From positions 1 through 64,000 of the forward strand of contig NZ_JASCIQ010000013.1 in NCBI RefSeq assembly GCF_029968035.1: a stretch of 64,000 nucleotides of DNA. Reading direction: 5' to 3'. Every line of letters starts with the position of its first letter. The first letter of the stretch is position 1. Of the stretch, positions 25,219 to 34,169 are shown piece by piece. The stretch is from Streptomyces cavernicola (GTDB lineage Bacteria; Actinomycetota; Actinomycetes; Streptomycetales; Streptomycetaceae). The notes beneath the pieces were generated by a model. That model was given only the letters and a program-made list of their open reading frames with translations. It did not search any database and was not told the origin of the DNA. Made by a program: the position numbers and the translations under genes.

Positions 25219-26100
25219 TTACTGGAGCGTATCGGCGTGGCCGCTGCCAGGGAACCCCGGACTGCCACGAGAGAGCCGACCTGCCCGCGCGCCCCCGGGC
25301 TCCCCGCTGATCGCCCGTGCCCCCGTGCACAGCCCCTGCAGCAGGTCGCCGCCCGAGCTGTGACCGACGGCGAGCAGGGCGTTCAGCGGGGGCGCGAGGT
25401 CGGCGCCGGTGGCCGCGGCGCGGAGGACCCGGGCCGCCTGGTCGATGCAGTGGCCGTCGGCCGCGTGCCGCAGCAGGGCCGCCGAGACCAGGGAGGTGTA
25501 CGAGGAGGCGCGCGCGGCCAGAGCCGTCAACTCGGCTGCCCAGGACGGGGGTTGAGGGGCCGCGTGGGCGGCGAGGAGCAGGCCGCAGAGGAAGTCGTCC
25601 CCGGACGGGGTGAGGCCGGGGCCGAGGCCGAGGAGAGCCGTTGCCGCCTCGCGCAGGACATGCGCGGGAGCGCCCGCCAGCGCCCGCGCGGTCCGCGCCG
25701 CCGCAGGCCGCACCTCCGCCGGGAGCGGGCGCGGCGGCGCGAGGCGGGCGAGCGCGGCGAGGGCCGGGCCCGGTGGGGTGTCCTGGGCGCGGGGCGGTGC
25801 CCAGGACACCTCGGCCGTCAGGCACAGCGGCCCCACGGCGAGCCGGCCGCCGCCCACCCGGCCGCTGCGGCCGACGCCGAGCCCCGCGAAGGGCTCCGCG
25901 CCCGCGCCCGCAGGCAGGACGACGGCGGCCGGCACCCGCACCGCGTCGTACGCCACGAGCGCCAGCGGCGCGCTGCTGCCCCGCACGAGCAGATACAGCG
26001 CGCCGCGCGTCGCGGCCACCACGCGGGCGGGACGAGGCGGCCCCAGCACATCGGCGGCGGCGAGGGAGGATGCCGCGCAGTGCGGAGCCGCTGGGCTCAC
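25219..26100 (-). CDS. allH: DUF2877 protein, AllH-like transcarbamylase subunit
   Basis: 293 residues. LLGLGPGLTPSGDDFLCGLLLAAHA and VGHSSGGDLLQGL are the two signature segments of DUF2877. The E. coli member AllH (formerly YlbF) is reported to form oxamate transcarbamylase with AllF and AllG. Its start overlaps the stop of the DUF1116 gene (ATGA), the third gene of a tightly coupled set. Ala/Pro/Arg-rich insertions make the middle variable. The symbol refers to the family; the substrate here may differ from oxamate. Confidence 0.85.
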   Translation of the reverse strand: MSPAAPHCAASSLAAADVLGPPRPARVVAATRGALYLLVRGSSAPLALVAYDAVRVPAAVVLPAGAGAEPFAGLGVGRSGRVGGGRLAVGPLCLTAEVSWAPPRAQDTPPGPALAALARLAPPRPLPAEVRPAAARTARALAGAPAHVLREAATALLGLGPGLTPSGDDFLCGLLLAAHAAPQPPSWAAELTALAARASSYTSLVSAALLRHAADGHCIDQAARVLRAAATGADLAPPLNALLAVGHSSGGDLLQGLCTGARAISGEPGGARAGRLSRGSPGFPGSGHADTLQ

Positions 26101-27557
26101 GCCGGGACGCCCCCGGCCGGAACCAGCTCCTCCCCGGCCGGGACCGGGAACGCCTCAAGTGCCTTGCGGAAGCACTCCAGCGGTGCGTGCGTGAGGCCCG
26201 CGCCGATCTGGCCGATGCCCGGCTCGCGGTGCGAGATGCCGGTCGTGACGATCGGGACGATGCCCGTGTCCAGGACGGCCCGTACGTCGATGCCGACCGG
26301 GGCACCGATCCCGCCGAGCATCGGCAGGCGGTACGCCTCGTGCCGGGTCAGCGTGATGCGGGCCATGTCCCGGGTGATGCGCAGCGCCTCCTCCACGGTG
26401 CCGCCGACGAACCCGGTGATCGCGGGGGCCGCCGCGAGCGCGAAGCCGCCGAGCCCGTACGTCTCCGCGATCGCGCTGTCGCCGATGTCCGGGTTGGCGT
26501 CGTCGGGCCCGTACCCGGCGAAGTACATGCCGCGGATGTGGGTCGCGGGCGCGGTGAACCAGGCGTCGCCGAGACCGCCGACGCGGATGCCGACCTCGAC
26601 GCCGTTGCGCGCGAAGGCCGTCACGAGCGTCGAGTCCGGCACGCCGGCGGCCGCGGACGTGGCGAGTTTGGCCGCCGCCATCGAGAAGTTGAGGAACCAG
26701 TAGTGGTTGTCGGCCAGGAAGTCGATGACCTCGGGGCCGTCCGCCGTACGGGACAGGGGCGCGGCCAGCTCGCGGAGCAGCAGCATGGACGCGGCCGTGT
26801 TGCGGCTGTGGCACTCGTCGCCCATCTGCAGCGCCTGGGCGGTGACCGTGCGCAGGTCGACCCCGTCCGGCAGGGCCTTCAACGCCTCGCGCAGGGCGGG
26901 CGCCAGCGTCCCGCCCATCCAGCGCAGGCGGTCCATCACGTCGTCGCCGAGCGCCCCGTACCGCAGACAGCGGCCCGCGCCCTCGTTGAGATTGGAGTAG
27001 GAGCGGCGGCCGGTGGCCGGGTCCTCGACGACGAGGAGCGGCATCGACGGCGAGGTGATGCCGCCCATCGGGCCGACCGCGTCGTGGTGGTGGCACGGCT
27101 CGAAGTCGATCGCACCCGAGTCCGCCAGGCGTTCGGCGGCCTCCGGGGTGTCCGCCCAGCCTTCGAGCAGCGCCGCCCCGATGACGCCCGCCCGCATCGG
27201 CCCGCACATCCGCTCCCAGGTGATGGGCGGCCCGGCGTGCAGGAGCAGCCGCCGGCCGCTCACCCGGTCGTCCAGGACGGGCAGGGCCTCCCGCGCGGGC
27301 AGCACGTCCCGCCACACCGGGCGGACGGCGAGGAGCCGGGACACCGCCTCCGCGTTGGCGGCCTCCACGCGCGCGTGCGCCGTGAGTTGGGCCAGCTTCC
27401 ACGCGAGCTCCGGGTCGCCCGAGGCGGGCGGCCGCCAGTCGAGCGCCGTGACGTCGGCGCCCGCGGTCCTGGGCACCTCGGCGAAATCGGGCACGCCGAC
27501 GGCGGCGATGTGGGCGGGCGCCGCACCGAGCAGCGCTTCGACCGTGACTGTGCTCAT
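26097..27557 (-). CDS. allG: DUF1116 protein, AllG-like transcarbamylase subunit
   Basis: A 486-residue full-length DUF1116 protein. Conserved-looking stretches include FEPCHHHDAVGPMGGITS, MGDECHSRNTAAS, NHYWFLNFSMAAAK and GIGAPVGIDVRAVLDTG. The E. coli member is AllG (formerly YlbE). The ATG overlaps the stop of the fdrA-like gene (27554-27557), and its own stop overlaps the DUF2877 start. Cytoplasmic. It is expected to act with its neighbours in carbamoyl transfer to phosphate. Confidence 0.88.
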   Translation of the reverse strand: MSTVTVEALLGAAPAHIAAVGVPDFAEVPRTAGADVTALDWRPPASGDPELAWKLAQLTAHARVEAANAEAVSRLLAVRPVWRDVLPAREALPVLDDRVSGRRLLLHAGPPITWERMCGPMRAGVIGAALLEGWADTPEAAERLADSGAIDFEPCHHHDAVGPMGGITSPSMPLLVVEDPATGRRSYSNLNEGAGRCLRYGALGDDVMDRLRWMGGTLAPALREALKALPDGVDLRTVTAQALQMGDECHSRNTAASMLLLRELAAPLSRTADGPEVIDFLADNHYWFLNFSMAAAKLATSAAAGVPDSTLVTAFARNGVEVGIRVGGLGDAWFTAPATHIRGMYFAGYGPDDANPDIGDSAIAETYGLGGFALAAAPAITGFVGGTVEEALRITRDMARITLTRHEAYRLPMLGGIGAPVGIDVRAVLDTGIVPIVTTGISHREPGIGQIGAGLTHAPLECFRKALEAFPVPAGEELVPAGGVPA

Positions 27558-29134
27558 GCGTGTCCTCCCGCGGGGGTCAGATCGGCTGCGGCACGCGCGC
27601 GTGGTGCACGATTCGGCAAAAGTGCCACGGCGTGCCGGGCGGCGTCCGTGCTGTTCGGCGCGAGCAGCGCGCCCGCCCGCCGCAGCCGCTCCCGCTGCTC
27701 GGCGGCGCCCTGCGGATCGCGGTCCGTGCCCACCGTGAACGCCACCACGTGCGGCCGCTCCCGGTCCTGCACCTGCTCCAGTTCGGCGGCGAGCGGCCCG
27801 GCCGGGTCCGCGCCCGCGCCGTGCCCAAGGACCACGTCCAGGACCACCACGGCGGTCCGCGGGTCCCGCAGCGCGGCCCGCAGGTGCGCGGCGCGCACGG
27901 TCGGGTCGATCATCGGGTGCGGGCGGCCCGCCGTGTACGCGTCGTCGCCCAGGTCGAGGATCAAGTGCCGGTCGGGCAGCACGATCTCGGTTCCCGAGCC
28001 GTCGGTCTCGGTGACCGCCGACGGCAGCAGCTGCCGCGCCTCGTACGCGAACGTGCCGCCCGCATAGAGCGCCCGCAGCAAGTGCCCGCCGGGGGAGGGG
28101 AGTTCAGGCGTCTCGAACGGCTCGGGCACGGACCCGCCGAGCAGCCGCACCGCGGTGTACGCCGCGTCGCGCAGCGTGCCGACCACGGTGAGCCGGCCCG
28201 AGGAGTACGGCCGGGTCCCGTCGAGGAAGCAGGCGACCACCGGCTTCGCCGAACGGCGGGCGCGCTCCAGGACCCGCTCGGCGACCGCCGGCGCGGGCGG
28301 CTTCGACACGAGCAGGATCAGCGCGCAGCCCGGGTCGGCGTCGAGCAGCTCGAACGCGTCGAGCGTCGTGACCCCGCCGACCTCCGCGCTCAGGTCGCGG
28401 CCACCCGTGCCGATCATCTGCCGTACGCCCTCGCCGCAGGCGTCCAGGAGGCACGACACCTGCTGAAGTCCCGTGCCGGAAGCGCCGATCAGGCCCGTAC
28501 GGCCCCGTCGCAGCGTGTTGGTGAAGCCGAGCGGCACCCCGTCGATGAGGGCCGTGCCGCAGTCCGGGCCCATGGCGAGCAGGCCGCGCGCGTGCGCCTC
28601 GCGCTTGATCGCGACCTCCTGCGCGAGCGGGACGTTGTCGCTGAACACGAAGGCGTGCATGCCGCAGCGCAGCGCCTTCAGCGCCTCCGCGCCCGCGTAC
28701 GGCCCGGGTGTGGAGATCAGCGCGAGTGCGGCGGCCGGGTCCGCTTCGGTGAGGGCGCGCGGCGCCGGCTCGTCGGGGGAGACCCCGCCGTCCGAGCCGC
28801 CGCTGTCGGGCTGTTCGAGGAGGCCGCGCACCCCGTCGAGGGCGCTCGCGAGGGCCGCGGGCTCGCCGCGCAGCGCCACGATCAGGTCGTTGGGGCCGGC
28901 TTCGCGGCCGTCGTCGGTGAGCAGTCCCGCGTCGGCGAGCTGCCGCAGATTGGCCGCGGTCGCCATGACCAGACTGGCGACGTCGACGCCGGGCAGCTCG
29001 GAGAGTTGCCGCGCCGCGCGCATCAGGGCGACCGAGTCCGCGTAGGTGTCGCGGCGCACGGAGTTGAGGACGGAAGGTTCGGAACCGGATCCGACAGCGG
29101 ACCGGGGGCCGGTTTCGTCAGGGGTTCGCTCCAT
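27554..29134 (-). CDS. allF: FdrA-family protein, AllF-like (succinyl-CoA synthetase-like fold)
   Basis: 526 residues. An N-terminal CoA-binding-like domain (AFVFSDNVPLAQEVAIKREA, MGPDCGTALIDG, GLIGASGTGLQQVSCLL) is followed by a ligase-CoA-like domain (KPVVACFLDGT, HLILDLGDDAYTAGRPHPMID, VVLDVVLGHGAG). This is the FdrA family; the E. coli member was renamed AllF. It is the first gene of the ATGA-coupled allFGH-like set and is divergent from an NCS1 permease. The ATG at 29134 is chosen over 29203 because GGAGCG lies just upstream. Confidence 0.88.
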   Translation of the reverse strand: MERTPDETGPRSAVGSGSEPSVLNSVRRDTYADSVALMRAARQLSELPGVDVASLVMATAANLRQLADAGLLTDDGREAGPNDLIVALRGEPAALASALDGVRGLLEQPDSGGSDGGVSPDEPAPRALTEADPAAALALISTPGPYAGAEALKALRCGMHAFVFSDNVPLAQEVAIKREAHARGLLAMGPDCGTALIDGVPLGFTNTLRRGRTGLIGASGTGLQQVSCLLDACGEGVRQMIGTGGRDLSAEVGGVTTLDAFELLDADPGCALILLVSKPPAPAVAERVLERARRSAKPVVACFLDGTRPYSSGRLTVVGTLRDAAYTAVRLLGGSVPEPFETPELPSPGGHLLRALYAGGTFAYEARQLLPSAVTETDGSGTEIVLPDRHLILDLGDDAYTAGRPHPMIDPTVRAAHLRAALRDPRTAVVVLDVVLGHGAGADPAGPLAAELEQVQDRERPHVVAFTVGTDRDPQGAAEQRERLRRAGALLAPNSTDAARHAVALLPNRAPRARAAADLTPAGGHA

Positions 29135-29438
29135 GCCCCGACCGTACGGTCCGGCCACGCGGCGGTCTTCGGCGAACGGTGCCAGTGCGCACCCGTCGAT
29201 CACCGGCAGCGCCTGACAGTGACCAGGGGTGCGCGGACGGCGAGCATCTGATGAACACCCGTGTCACCGCGCGGAGTCGACGGCCGTGCCCGTCCCGGCA
29301 CGACCGTCGCGCCCGCTCATGACGCACACGGACCAGCACTCCGTGTCCCGTACGAGAGCACCGCTCTCCGCGCCTCCGGCCCCGCACACCGCCGGCACCC
29401 CCATCCCGTCGCAGACGAACCCCAAGAGGTGTCCGCGT
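29135..29438. other. Divergent promoter region between fdrA-like and permease genes
   Basis: This 304-base region must hold promoters for both directions. I see no convincing -10/-35 pair or strong palindrome. An alternative in-frame ATG for the permease at 29319 has no ribosome site. Confidence 0.5.
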
Positions 29439-30878
29439 ATGTCGATGCATCACGGCAATCCCTCCGCGTCAGAGTCCGCAGAGTCCGCAGAGTCCAACTC
29501 CCCTCCCATACCGGCAGGTTCCGACGACAACGACGCCCGTACGCGGGCCCGGCGCGCCGCCGAGGCGACCGAGGACTTCGCCGCCGACCGGCTGCCGCCC
29601 GACGAGTCCCGCTCCACGCTCTCCATCACCCTGGTCCGGATGGGCTTCACGGTGTCGGCGACCGATCTGCTCTACGGCATGTCGCTCGGCCTGTTCTTCC
29701 CGTTCTGGACGGCGCTCGCCATCGCCCTCGGCTCCTCGCTCGTCGTCAGCGTCGTGTCGATCCTGTGCGGCCTGATGGGGCAGCGCGAGCGCATCACCAC
29801 CGCCCTCGGCCTGAAGGTCGCCTTCGGCCGCAACGGCAGCCGACTCCCGTCCTTCGTGATCGCGCTGCTCTCCGCCGGCTTCGTCGGCTACAGCACGGGC
29901 ATCACGGCGGGCGTCCTGCCCGGCGGCGACGACCCGTGGCTCGGCCTCGTGTACTGCGTGGTCCTCAGCACGATCTACACCGCCCTCTCCATCGTCGGCT
30001 TCGGCAAGGGCCTGACCTGGGTCGGCCGGATCAGCGTGCCGCTCATGCTGGCCACCGTGATCGTGGCCGTGGTCGCCGCCGTCGAGCACGCGGGCGGGCT
30101 CGGCCGGATCGTCGGCGCCGAACCCGCCCGCGCGGGCGAGGCGACGGTGCTCGCGATGTTCGCCCTCGGGGTGAACAAGTGGATGACCGGCGCGACGGTC
30201 ACCCCCGACATCACCCGCTTCGGCAAGTCCACGTCGACGGTGTACACCACGACTCTCGCCGAGTTCATGGTCGGCAACTTCGGCTTCAACCTGCTCGGCA
30301 TCCTGCTCGGACTCGGCGTCGGCATGGGCGACATGGGCGCCGCCTTCAGCGCGGTCGGCGTCGGCGCGCTCGCCGCCTTCGCGATCTTCGTGCAGGGCTT
30401 CCCGCACGAGGTCAACAACATGTACGCGGCGAGCCTCGCCGGGCGCACCGCCATCGACGTGCCCCGCATCGCCGTCAACGTCGTCGCCGGCCTCCTGGCG
30501 TGCGGCCTCGCCTACTACGGCCTGACGGCGGGCATCCTCGACGCGTTCCTGACGTACCTCGGCTACCTCGGCTACGCGATCCCGCTGATCCCCGGCATCC
30601 TCATCGCCGACTACTTCCTGCTCCGGCGCGGCCGCTACGACCTCTCGGAGGCCGCCGTCGCCGCCGTCAACTGGCGTGCCGTGTGGGCGTTCACGGCCGG
30701 GCTCGCCGTCAACCTGGTCCTCGGCTTCGGCTTCGGCGACGCCCTGTGGCACGCCCTGCCGCTCACCGGGGCGATCTTCTACGTGCTGTTCTCACTGCCC
30801 CAGCTGCGCGCCGCGGCCGCGGCCCGTACGGCCGACCGCGCCCGTACGGCGGAGGGGGTCAGCGCGCCCGTGCGCTGA
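29439..30878 (+). CDS. NCS1 family nucleobase/allantoin-type permease
   Basis: 479 residues with about 12 membrane helices. The motif region VRMGFTVSATDLLYGMSLGL and later VNKWMTGATVTPDITRFGKS are typical of the cytosine/purine/uracil/thiamine/allantoin transporter family. A cytosolic N-terminus contains a Ser-Ala-Glu repeat from GTCCGCAGA copies. The start at 29439 has AGAGG before it. It is divergent from the allFGH-like genes and overlaps the convergent PucR gene by 20 bases. It likely imports the substrate of this pathway; specificity is unknown. Confidence 0.9.
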   Translation: MSMHHGNPSASESAESAESNSPPIPAGSDDNDARTRARRAAEATEDFAADRLPPDESRSTLSITLVRMGFTVSATDLLYGMSLGLFFPFWTALAIALGSSLVVSVVSILCGLMGQRERITTALGLKVAFGRNGSRLPSFVIALLSAGFVGYSTGITAGVLPGGDDPWLGLVYCVVLSTIYTALSIVGFGKGLTWVGRISVPLMLATVIVAVVAAVEHAGGLGRIVGAEPARAGEATVLAMFALGVNKWMTGATVTPDITRFGKSTSTVYTTTLAEFMVGNFGFNLLGILLGLGVGMGDMGAAFSAVGVGALAAFAIFVQGFPHEVNNMYAASLAGRTAIDVPRIAVNVVAGLLACGLAYYGLTAGILDAFLTYLGYLGYAIPLIPGILIADYFLLRRGRYDLSEAAVAAVNWRAVWAFTAGLAVNLVLGFGFGDALWHALPLTGAIFYVLFSLPQLRAAAAARTADRARTAEGVSAPVR

Positions 30879-32517
30879 GCAAGCGGTGGGCGTGCACGGC
30901 GAGTTCGGTCTGCAGCCGGCGCATCGGATCCTTGTCCGGTGCGCCGGTGAGCCGTTCGATCTGCTTCAGCCGGTAGCGCAGCGTGTTGTAGTGGATGTGC
31001 AGCTCGTCGGCGGTCTCCACGCCGTTGCGGTCGCGCCGCAGATAGACCGCGAGGCTGTGCACCAGTGACCCGTCGTGCTCGGCGTCGTACGCGAGCAGCG
31101 GCCCGAGCGCGTCGTCGACCAGGCCGCGCAGCTCGTCCGTGGGCAGCTGGTCGAGCAGCCGGTAGACCCCGCTCTCCGCGTGCAGCCGGATGAACGAGCC
31201 CTCCAGGCCGTCCAGTTCACGGCCGAGCGCCAGAGTCGACAGGGCCTCGCTGTGGCTGAGGTGCAGCTCGGCGAAGTCCTCCCGCACCGTGCCCGCGGCC
31301 AACGCGACCGTGTGCGCGGGGCACGCGGCGAGCACCGCGCGCTGCAGGGCCCGGCAGGCCACCCCGAGCGAACGGCCCGGCTCCACGAGGAGGGTGAGGC
31401 CGCCGGGCGTGCCCCAGGCGGGCGTGTGCGAGCCGAGCGCGGTCCGCGCCGCCGACAACAGCCGCTCCTCCTGCACCCGTACGTCCCCGGCGCCCGTACC
31501 GCCGCTGACCTCGACGACCACGGCGGCGCGCGGCCGCTCCAGGTCCCAGCCGAGCGCCGCGGCCCGCCGGGTGGACTCGGCGCGGTCACGCGGCGGGTGC
31601 GACACGAGCTCGGTGAGGAGCAACGTGCGGTAGCGGCGCTCCCGTTCGGCCAGCACCCGCTCCTGCACGGCGAGCATCGCGGCCAGGCTCGCCACGTGCT
31701 CGACGGCGAGCACCTGCTCCTCGTCCACCGCGTGGCCCGCGGGCGCCCACAGGGCGACCTCGCCGCCGGAGCGGCTGCCCACGGCGATCGGCCGCGCCAG
31801 GGTCGGCGCGGCCCCCTCGGGCGGTGGGCCCGCCGCCGCGAGCACCGTGCCGTCCGCGGACCGTACGGCCACGGCGGCGCCGGTCTCCTGGGCGAGCGCG
31901 TCGACCAGGTCGCGGTAGCCGCCGCCGTGCAGCACGGCCTGCGAGAGCCGGTTGCGCAGCGCCTGGGAGCGCTCCAGGCTGAGCGCCTGCCGGTTCAGGA
32001 CCGTGCCGATGACCTCGGACAGGATGTCGTTCAGCATCACCTCGCCCGGCAACTCCACGATCGGGAAGCCGAGTTCGTCCGCGCACCGCAGCATCGCCGC
32101 CGGCAGCCTCGGCAGGTACGGGCCCACCTTCACGCCGAGCGCGGCGAGCCCGCGGCCGGCCAGCTCGGGCACGAGCGCGGTCAGCGCCCGCTCGTCGTCG
32201 CGGACCGCGTAGGCGGTGGTGAGCAGGAACTCGCCGCCGCGCATCCAGCGGATGATGTCCGGCACTTCCATGATGTTGGCGACCCGGATCGCCCGCCGCG
32301 CCCCGGCCCGCCCCGCGACGAGCCGCGCGCCGCTGAGGGCGGGCAACTCCAGGGCGCGGGCGACGGTCAGGGTCGCGCCGGTGTCCGTGGTGTCCGTGGT
32401 GTCCGTGGCGTCGTCCGTGGCGTCCTCGGCGGGCGCGCCGGAGGCGCGCCCGACTGTGCGCTGGTCGGGCACGGACCGGTATGCGGTGTTCGCTGCTGCT
32501 CGGGCCACCCCGCCCAC
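30859..32517 (-). CDS. PucR family transcriptional regulator
   Basis: About 552 residues. A PucR N-terminal domain (LTVARALELPALSGARLVAG, GEFLLTTAYAVRDD, FPIVELPGEVMLNDIL), a central GAF/GGDEF-like segment and a C-terminal helix-turn-helix (ETADELHIHYNTLRYRLKQIERLTG) match purine-catabolism regulators that sense ureides or amines. Residues 35-50 are a Thr/Asp repeat from 9-base DNA copies. GTG starts at 32517 and 32505 are possible and neither has a good ribosome site. Placed between permease and carbamate kinase, it is the likely pathway regulator. Confidence 0.9.
   Translation of the reverse strand: MGGVARAAANTAYRSVPDQRTVGRASGAPAEDATDDATDTTDTTDTGATLTVARALELPALSGARLVAGRAGARRAIRVANIMEVPDIIRWMRGGEFLLTTAYAVRDDERALTALVPELAGRGLAALGVKVGPYLPRLPAAMLRCADELGFPIVELPGEVMLNDILSEVIGTVLNRQALSLERSQALRNRLSQAVLHGGGYRDLVDALAQETGAAVAVRSADGTVLAAAGPPPEGAAPTLARPIAVGSRSGGEVALWAPAGHAVDEEQVLAVEHVASLAAMLAVQERVLAERERRYRTLLLTELVSHPPRDRAESTRRAAALGWDLERPRAAVVVEVSGGTGAGDVRVQEERLLSAARTALGSHTPAWGTPGGLTLLVEPGRSLGVACRALQRAVLAACPAHTVALAAGTVREDFAELHLSHSEALSTLALGRELDGLEGSFIRLHAESGVYRLLDQLPTDELRGLVDDALGPLLAYDAEHDGSLVHSLAVYLRRDRNGVETADELHIHYNTLRYRLKQIERLTGAPDKDPMRRLQTELAVHAHRLLSARAR
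32378..32425 (-). repeat. 9-base tandem repeat in the PucR gene
   Basis: About five copies of GTGTCCGTG and close variants encode Thr-Asp-rich residues near the PucR N-terminus. Unit length is a multiple of three, so changes keep the frame. Confidence 0.7.
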
Positions 32518-32558
32518 TATGGGCGGGTCCAGGATGGCTGTAAACGCTGTTGGCAGAA

Positions 32559-32572
32559 TGTTGTATACGATT
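32559..32572. promoter_or_regulatory. TTGTATACGA site between PucR and carbamate kinase genes
   Basis: TTGTATACGATTT lies in a small AT-rich island (about 32540-32575) between the divergent PucR and carbamate kinase genes. Very similar sequences occur beside the GntR gene at 44075 and 44169. TATACG or TATACA could also serve as a -10 element. Confidence 0.4.
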
Positions 32573-32813
32573 TTTGCGCGGCCCTGCGGCTCAACTTCTC
32601 CCGCGCAGGGGTGGGTTCAAGCGCCCCGAGCACCGGGCCGACTCGGCCCTGCGGGCGGACCGCAAGCCTCGCGGGCGGCGCGCGCCGCTCGCCGCCCGCG
32701 CCACGTCCCGCGCCCCGGCCCGCCGAACACTGTCAGCAGGCGTCAACGCACCCTCGCACACACTGGCACCGCCTGCCCATGACCCCCAGGGCCGGCCTTC
32801 CTATCGTCCTGGC

Positions 32814-33896
32814 ATGCCTCCACGACCTGCGCTTTCCGCAACCTCAGCGCCGCGCACGCCGTCCGCGGCCCCGCTCACCGTCCTCGCCGTAGGCGGCAAC
32901 GCACTGCTGCGAGAGGGCCGACCCGCCACCTTCGCCGAGCAGTACGACGCGGCCAGGCGGCTCGCCGCTCCGGTGGCCGCCCTGGTCCGCGCCGGGCACC
33001 GCGTCGTCGTCACGCACGGCAACGGTCCGCAGGTCGGCCTGATCAAGCGACGGGCCGACCTCGCCGCCGAGATCGACCCCCAACTGCCCTCCCCGCACCT
33101 GGACATGTGCGTCGCCGACTCGCAAGGAGGGCTCGGCTGCATCCTGACCCGCGCTCTGTCCACCGCACTCCCGGCCGCGGCCCCGCCGCCGGTCGCCGTG
33201 CTCACGCACACCGTCGTCGACACCGACGACCCGGCGTTCGCCCGGCCCACCAAACCCATCGGCGCCCACCTCTCGCGCGCCGAGGCCGAGCGGCTCGCCG
33301 ACCGGCACGGCTGGGTCGTCGGGGACGACGCGGGGCGCGGCTGGCGTCGCCTCGTGCCCTCGCCCGCCCCTGTACGCATCGTCGAACAGGACGCCGTGGC
33401 CGCCCTGTTGTCCGCGGGCCATGTGGTCGTCGCGGGCGGGGGCGGCGGCATCCCCGTGACCGTAGGACCCGGCGGCGTCCTGCAGGGCGTGGAGGCCGTC
33501 GTCGACAAGGACGCCACCTCCGCGCTGCTCGCCACCGGCATCGGCGCCGACGAGCTGATCGTCACGACCGGCGTGGACCGCATCTCCCTGGACTGGGGCA
33601 CGCCCCGCGCCCGCGAACTGCGCCGCCTCGACCTGGTCCAGGCCCGCCGCCACCTCGCGGACGGCCAGTTCCCCGAGGGCAGCATGGGCCCCAAGGTGCG
33701 TGCCGCCCTCGACTTCCTCGCGGCGGGCGGCAGCAGCGTCCTCGTCACCTCGCCCGAGGCGCTCGGCCGGGCCCTGCGTGGCCACTCCGGCACCCGCATC
33801 GTGCCGGGACCCACCGCCAACTCCGTTCCGCAGTACGGCACTTCGGGCCCCGCCGTGCGCGTCCCGGTACGGAACACACCGGCCGCCGACGCGTAA
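32814..33896 (+). CDS. arcC: Carbamate kinase
   Basis: 360 residues. AVGGNALLREG, VTHGNGPQVGLIKRR, VVVAGGGGGIPV, VEAVVDKDATSALLA and the late EGSMGPKVRAALDF are hallmark carbamate kinase segments. The enzyme makes ATP from carbamoyl phosphate and ADP, leaving carbamate that decays to ammonia and CO2. No arcA or arcB genes are near, which argues against arginine deimination. Next to allFGH-like genes it resembles the catabolic AllK. The ATG at 32814 has no ribosome site; TATCGT ends six bases before it, so the mRNA may be leaderless. It is slightly long for the family because of its N-terminal tail. Confidence 0.93.
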   Translation: MPPRPALSATSAPRTPSAAPLTVLAVGGNALLREGRPATFAEQYDAARRLAAPVAALVRAGHRVVVTHGNGPQVGLIKRRADLAAEIDPQLPSPHLDMCVADSQGGLGCILTRALSTALPAAAPPPVAVLTHTVVDTDDPAFARPTKPIGAHLSRAEAERLADRHGWVVGDDAGRGWRRLVPSPAPVRIVEQDAVAALLSAGHVVVAGGGGGIPVTVGPGGVLQGVEAVVDKDATSALLATGIGADELIVTTGVDRISLDWGTPRARELRRLDLVQARRHLADGQFPEGSMGPKVRAALDFLAAGGSSVLVTSPEALGRALRGHSGTRIVPGPTANSVPQYGTSGPAVRVPVRNTPAADA

Positions 33897-33997
33897 CACA
33901 CCCGAAGCGGGATCCGCACATGCTCGACCCGTGCGGCCCGGCCCGAATCGTCCGGACCGAGCTGACCGAACCGCGCCGACCCAACAGGCGAGCCGGA

Positions 33998-34047
33998 CCG
34001 AGCCAGACCCGACCGAGCCAGGCCCGACCGAGCCAGGCCCGACCGAG
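33998..34047 (+). repeat. 15-base tandem repeat upstream of the acetamidase gene
   Basis: Three copies of CCGAGCCAGGCCCGA, one with a single change, at 33998-34042 plus a partial fourth. They lie in the 273-base gap between carbamate kinase and acetamidase genes. The rest of the gap is Pro/Arg-coding-like GC-rich sequence with no supported gene. Confidence 0.75.
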
Positions 34048-34169
34048 TCGCCCCCGCCCCTCCCAACCCGCACCGCCCCCCACGTACAGCCCGAGCCGCA
34101 CCGCACCCGCACCCGTACCCGACCCGTGGCCCGCGCCCGCAGGGGCGCGCCCCGACCCGAAGGACACGT

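Noticed and set aside
25219..29134. A standard succinyl-CoA synthetase or acyl-CoA ligase operon
   Set aside because: The FdrA protein has the fold, but its partners DUF1116 and DUF2877 define the allFGH-type set and no sucC-like gene is present.
32814..33896. Arginine deiminase pathway
   Set aside because: Carbamate kinase is present, but arcA, arcB and an arginine/ornithine exchanger are absent from the window.
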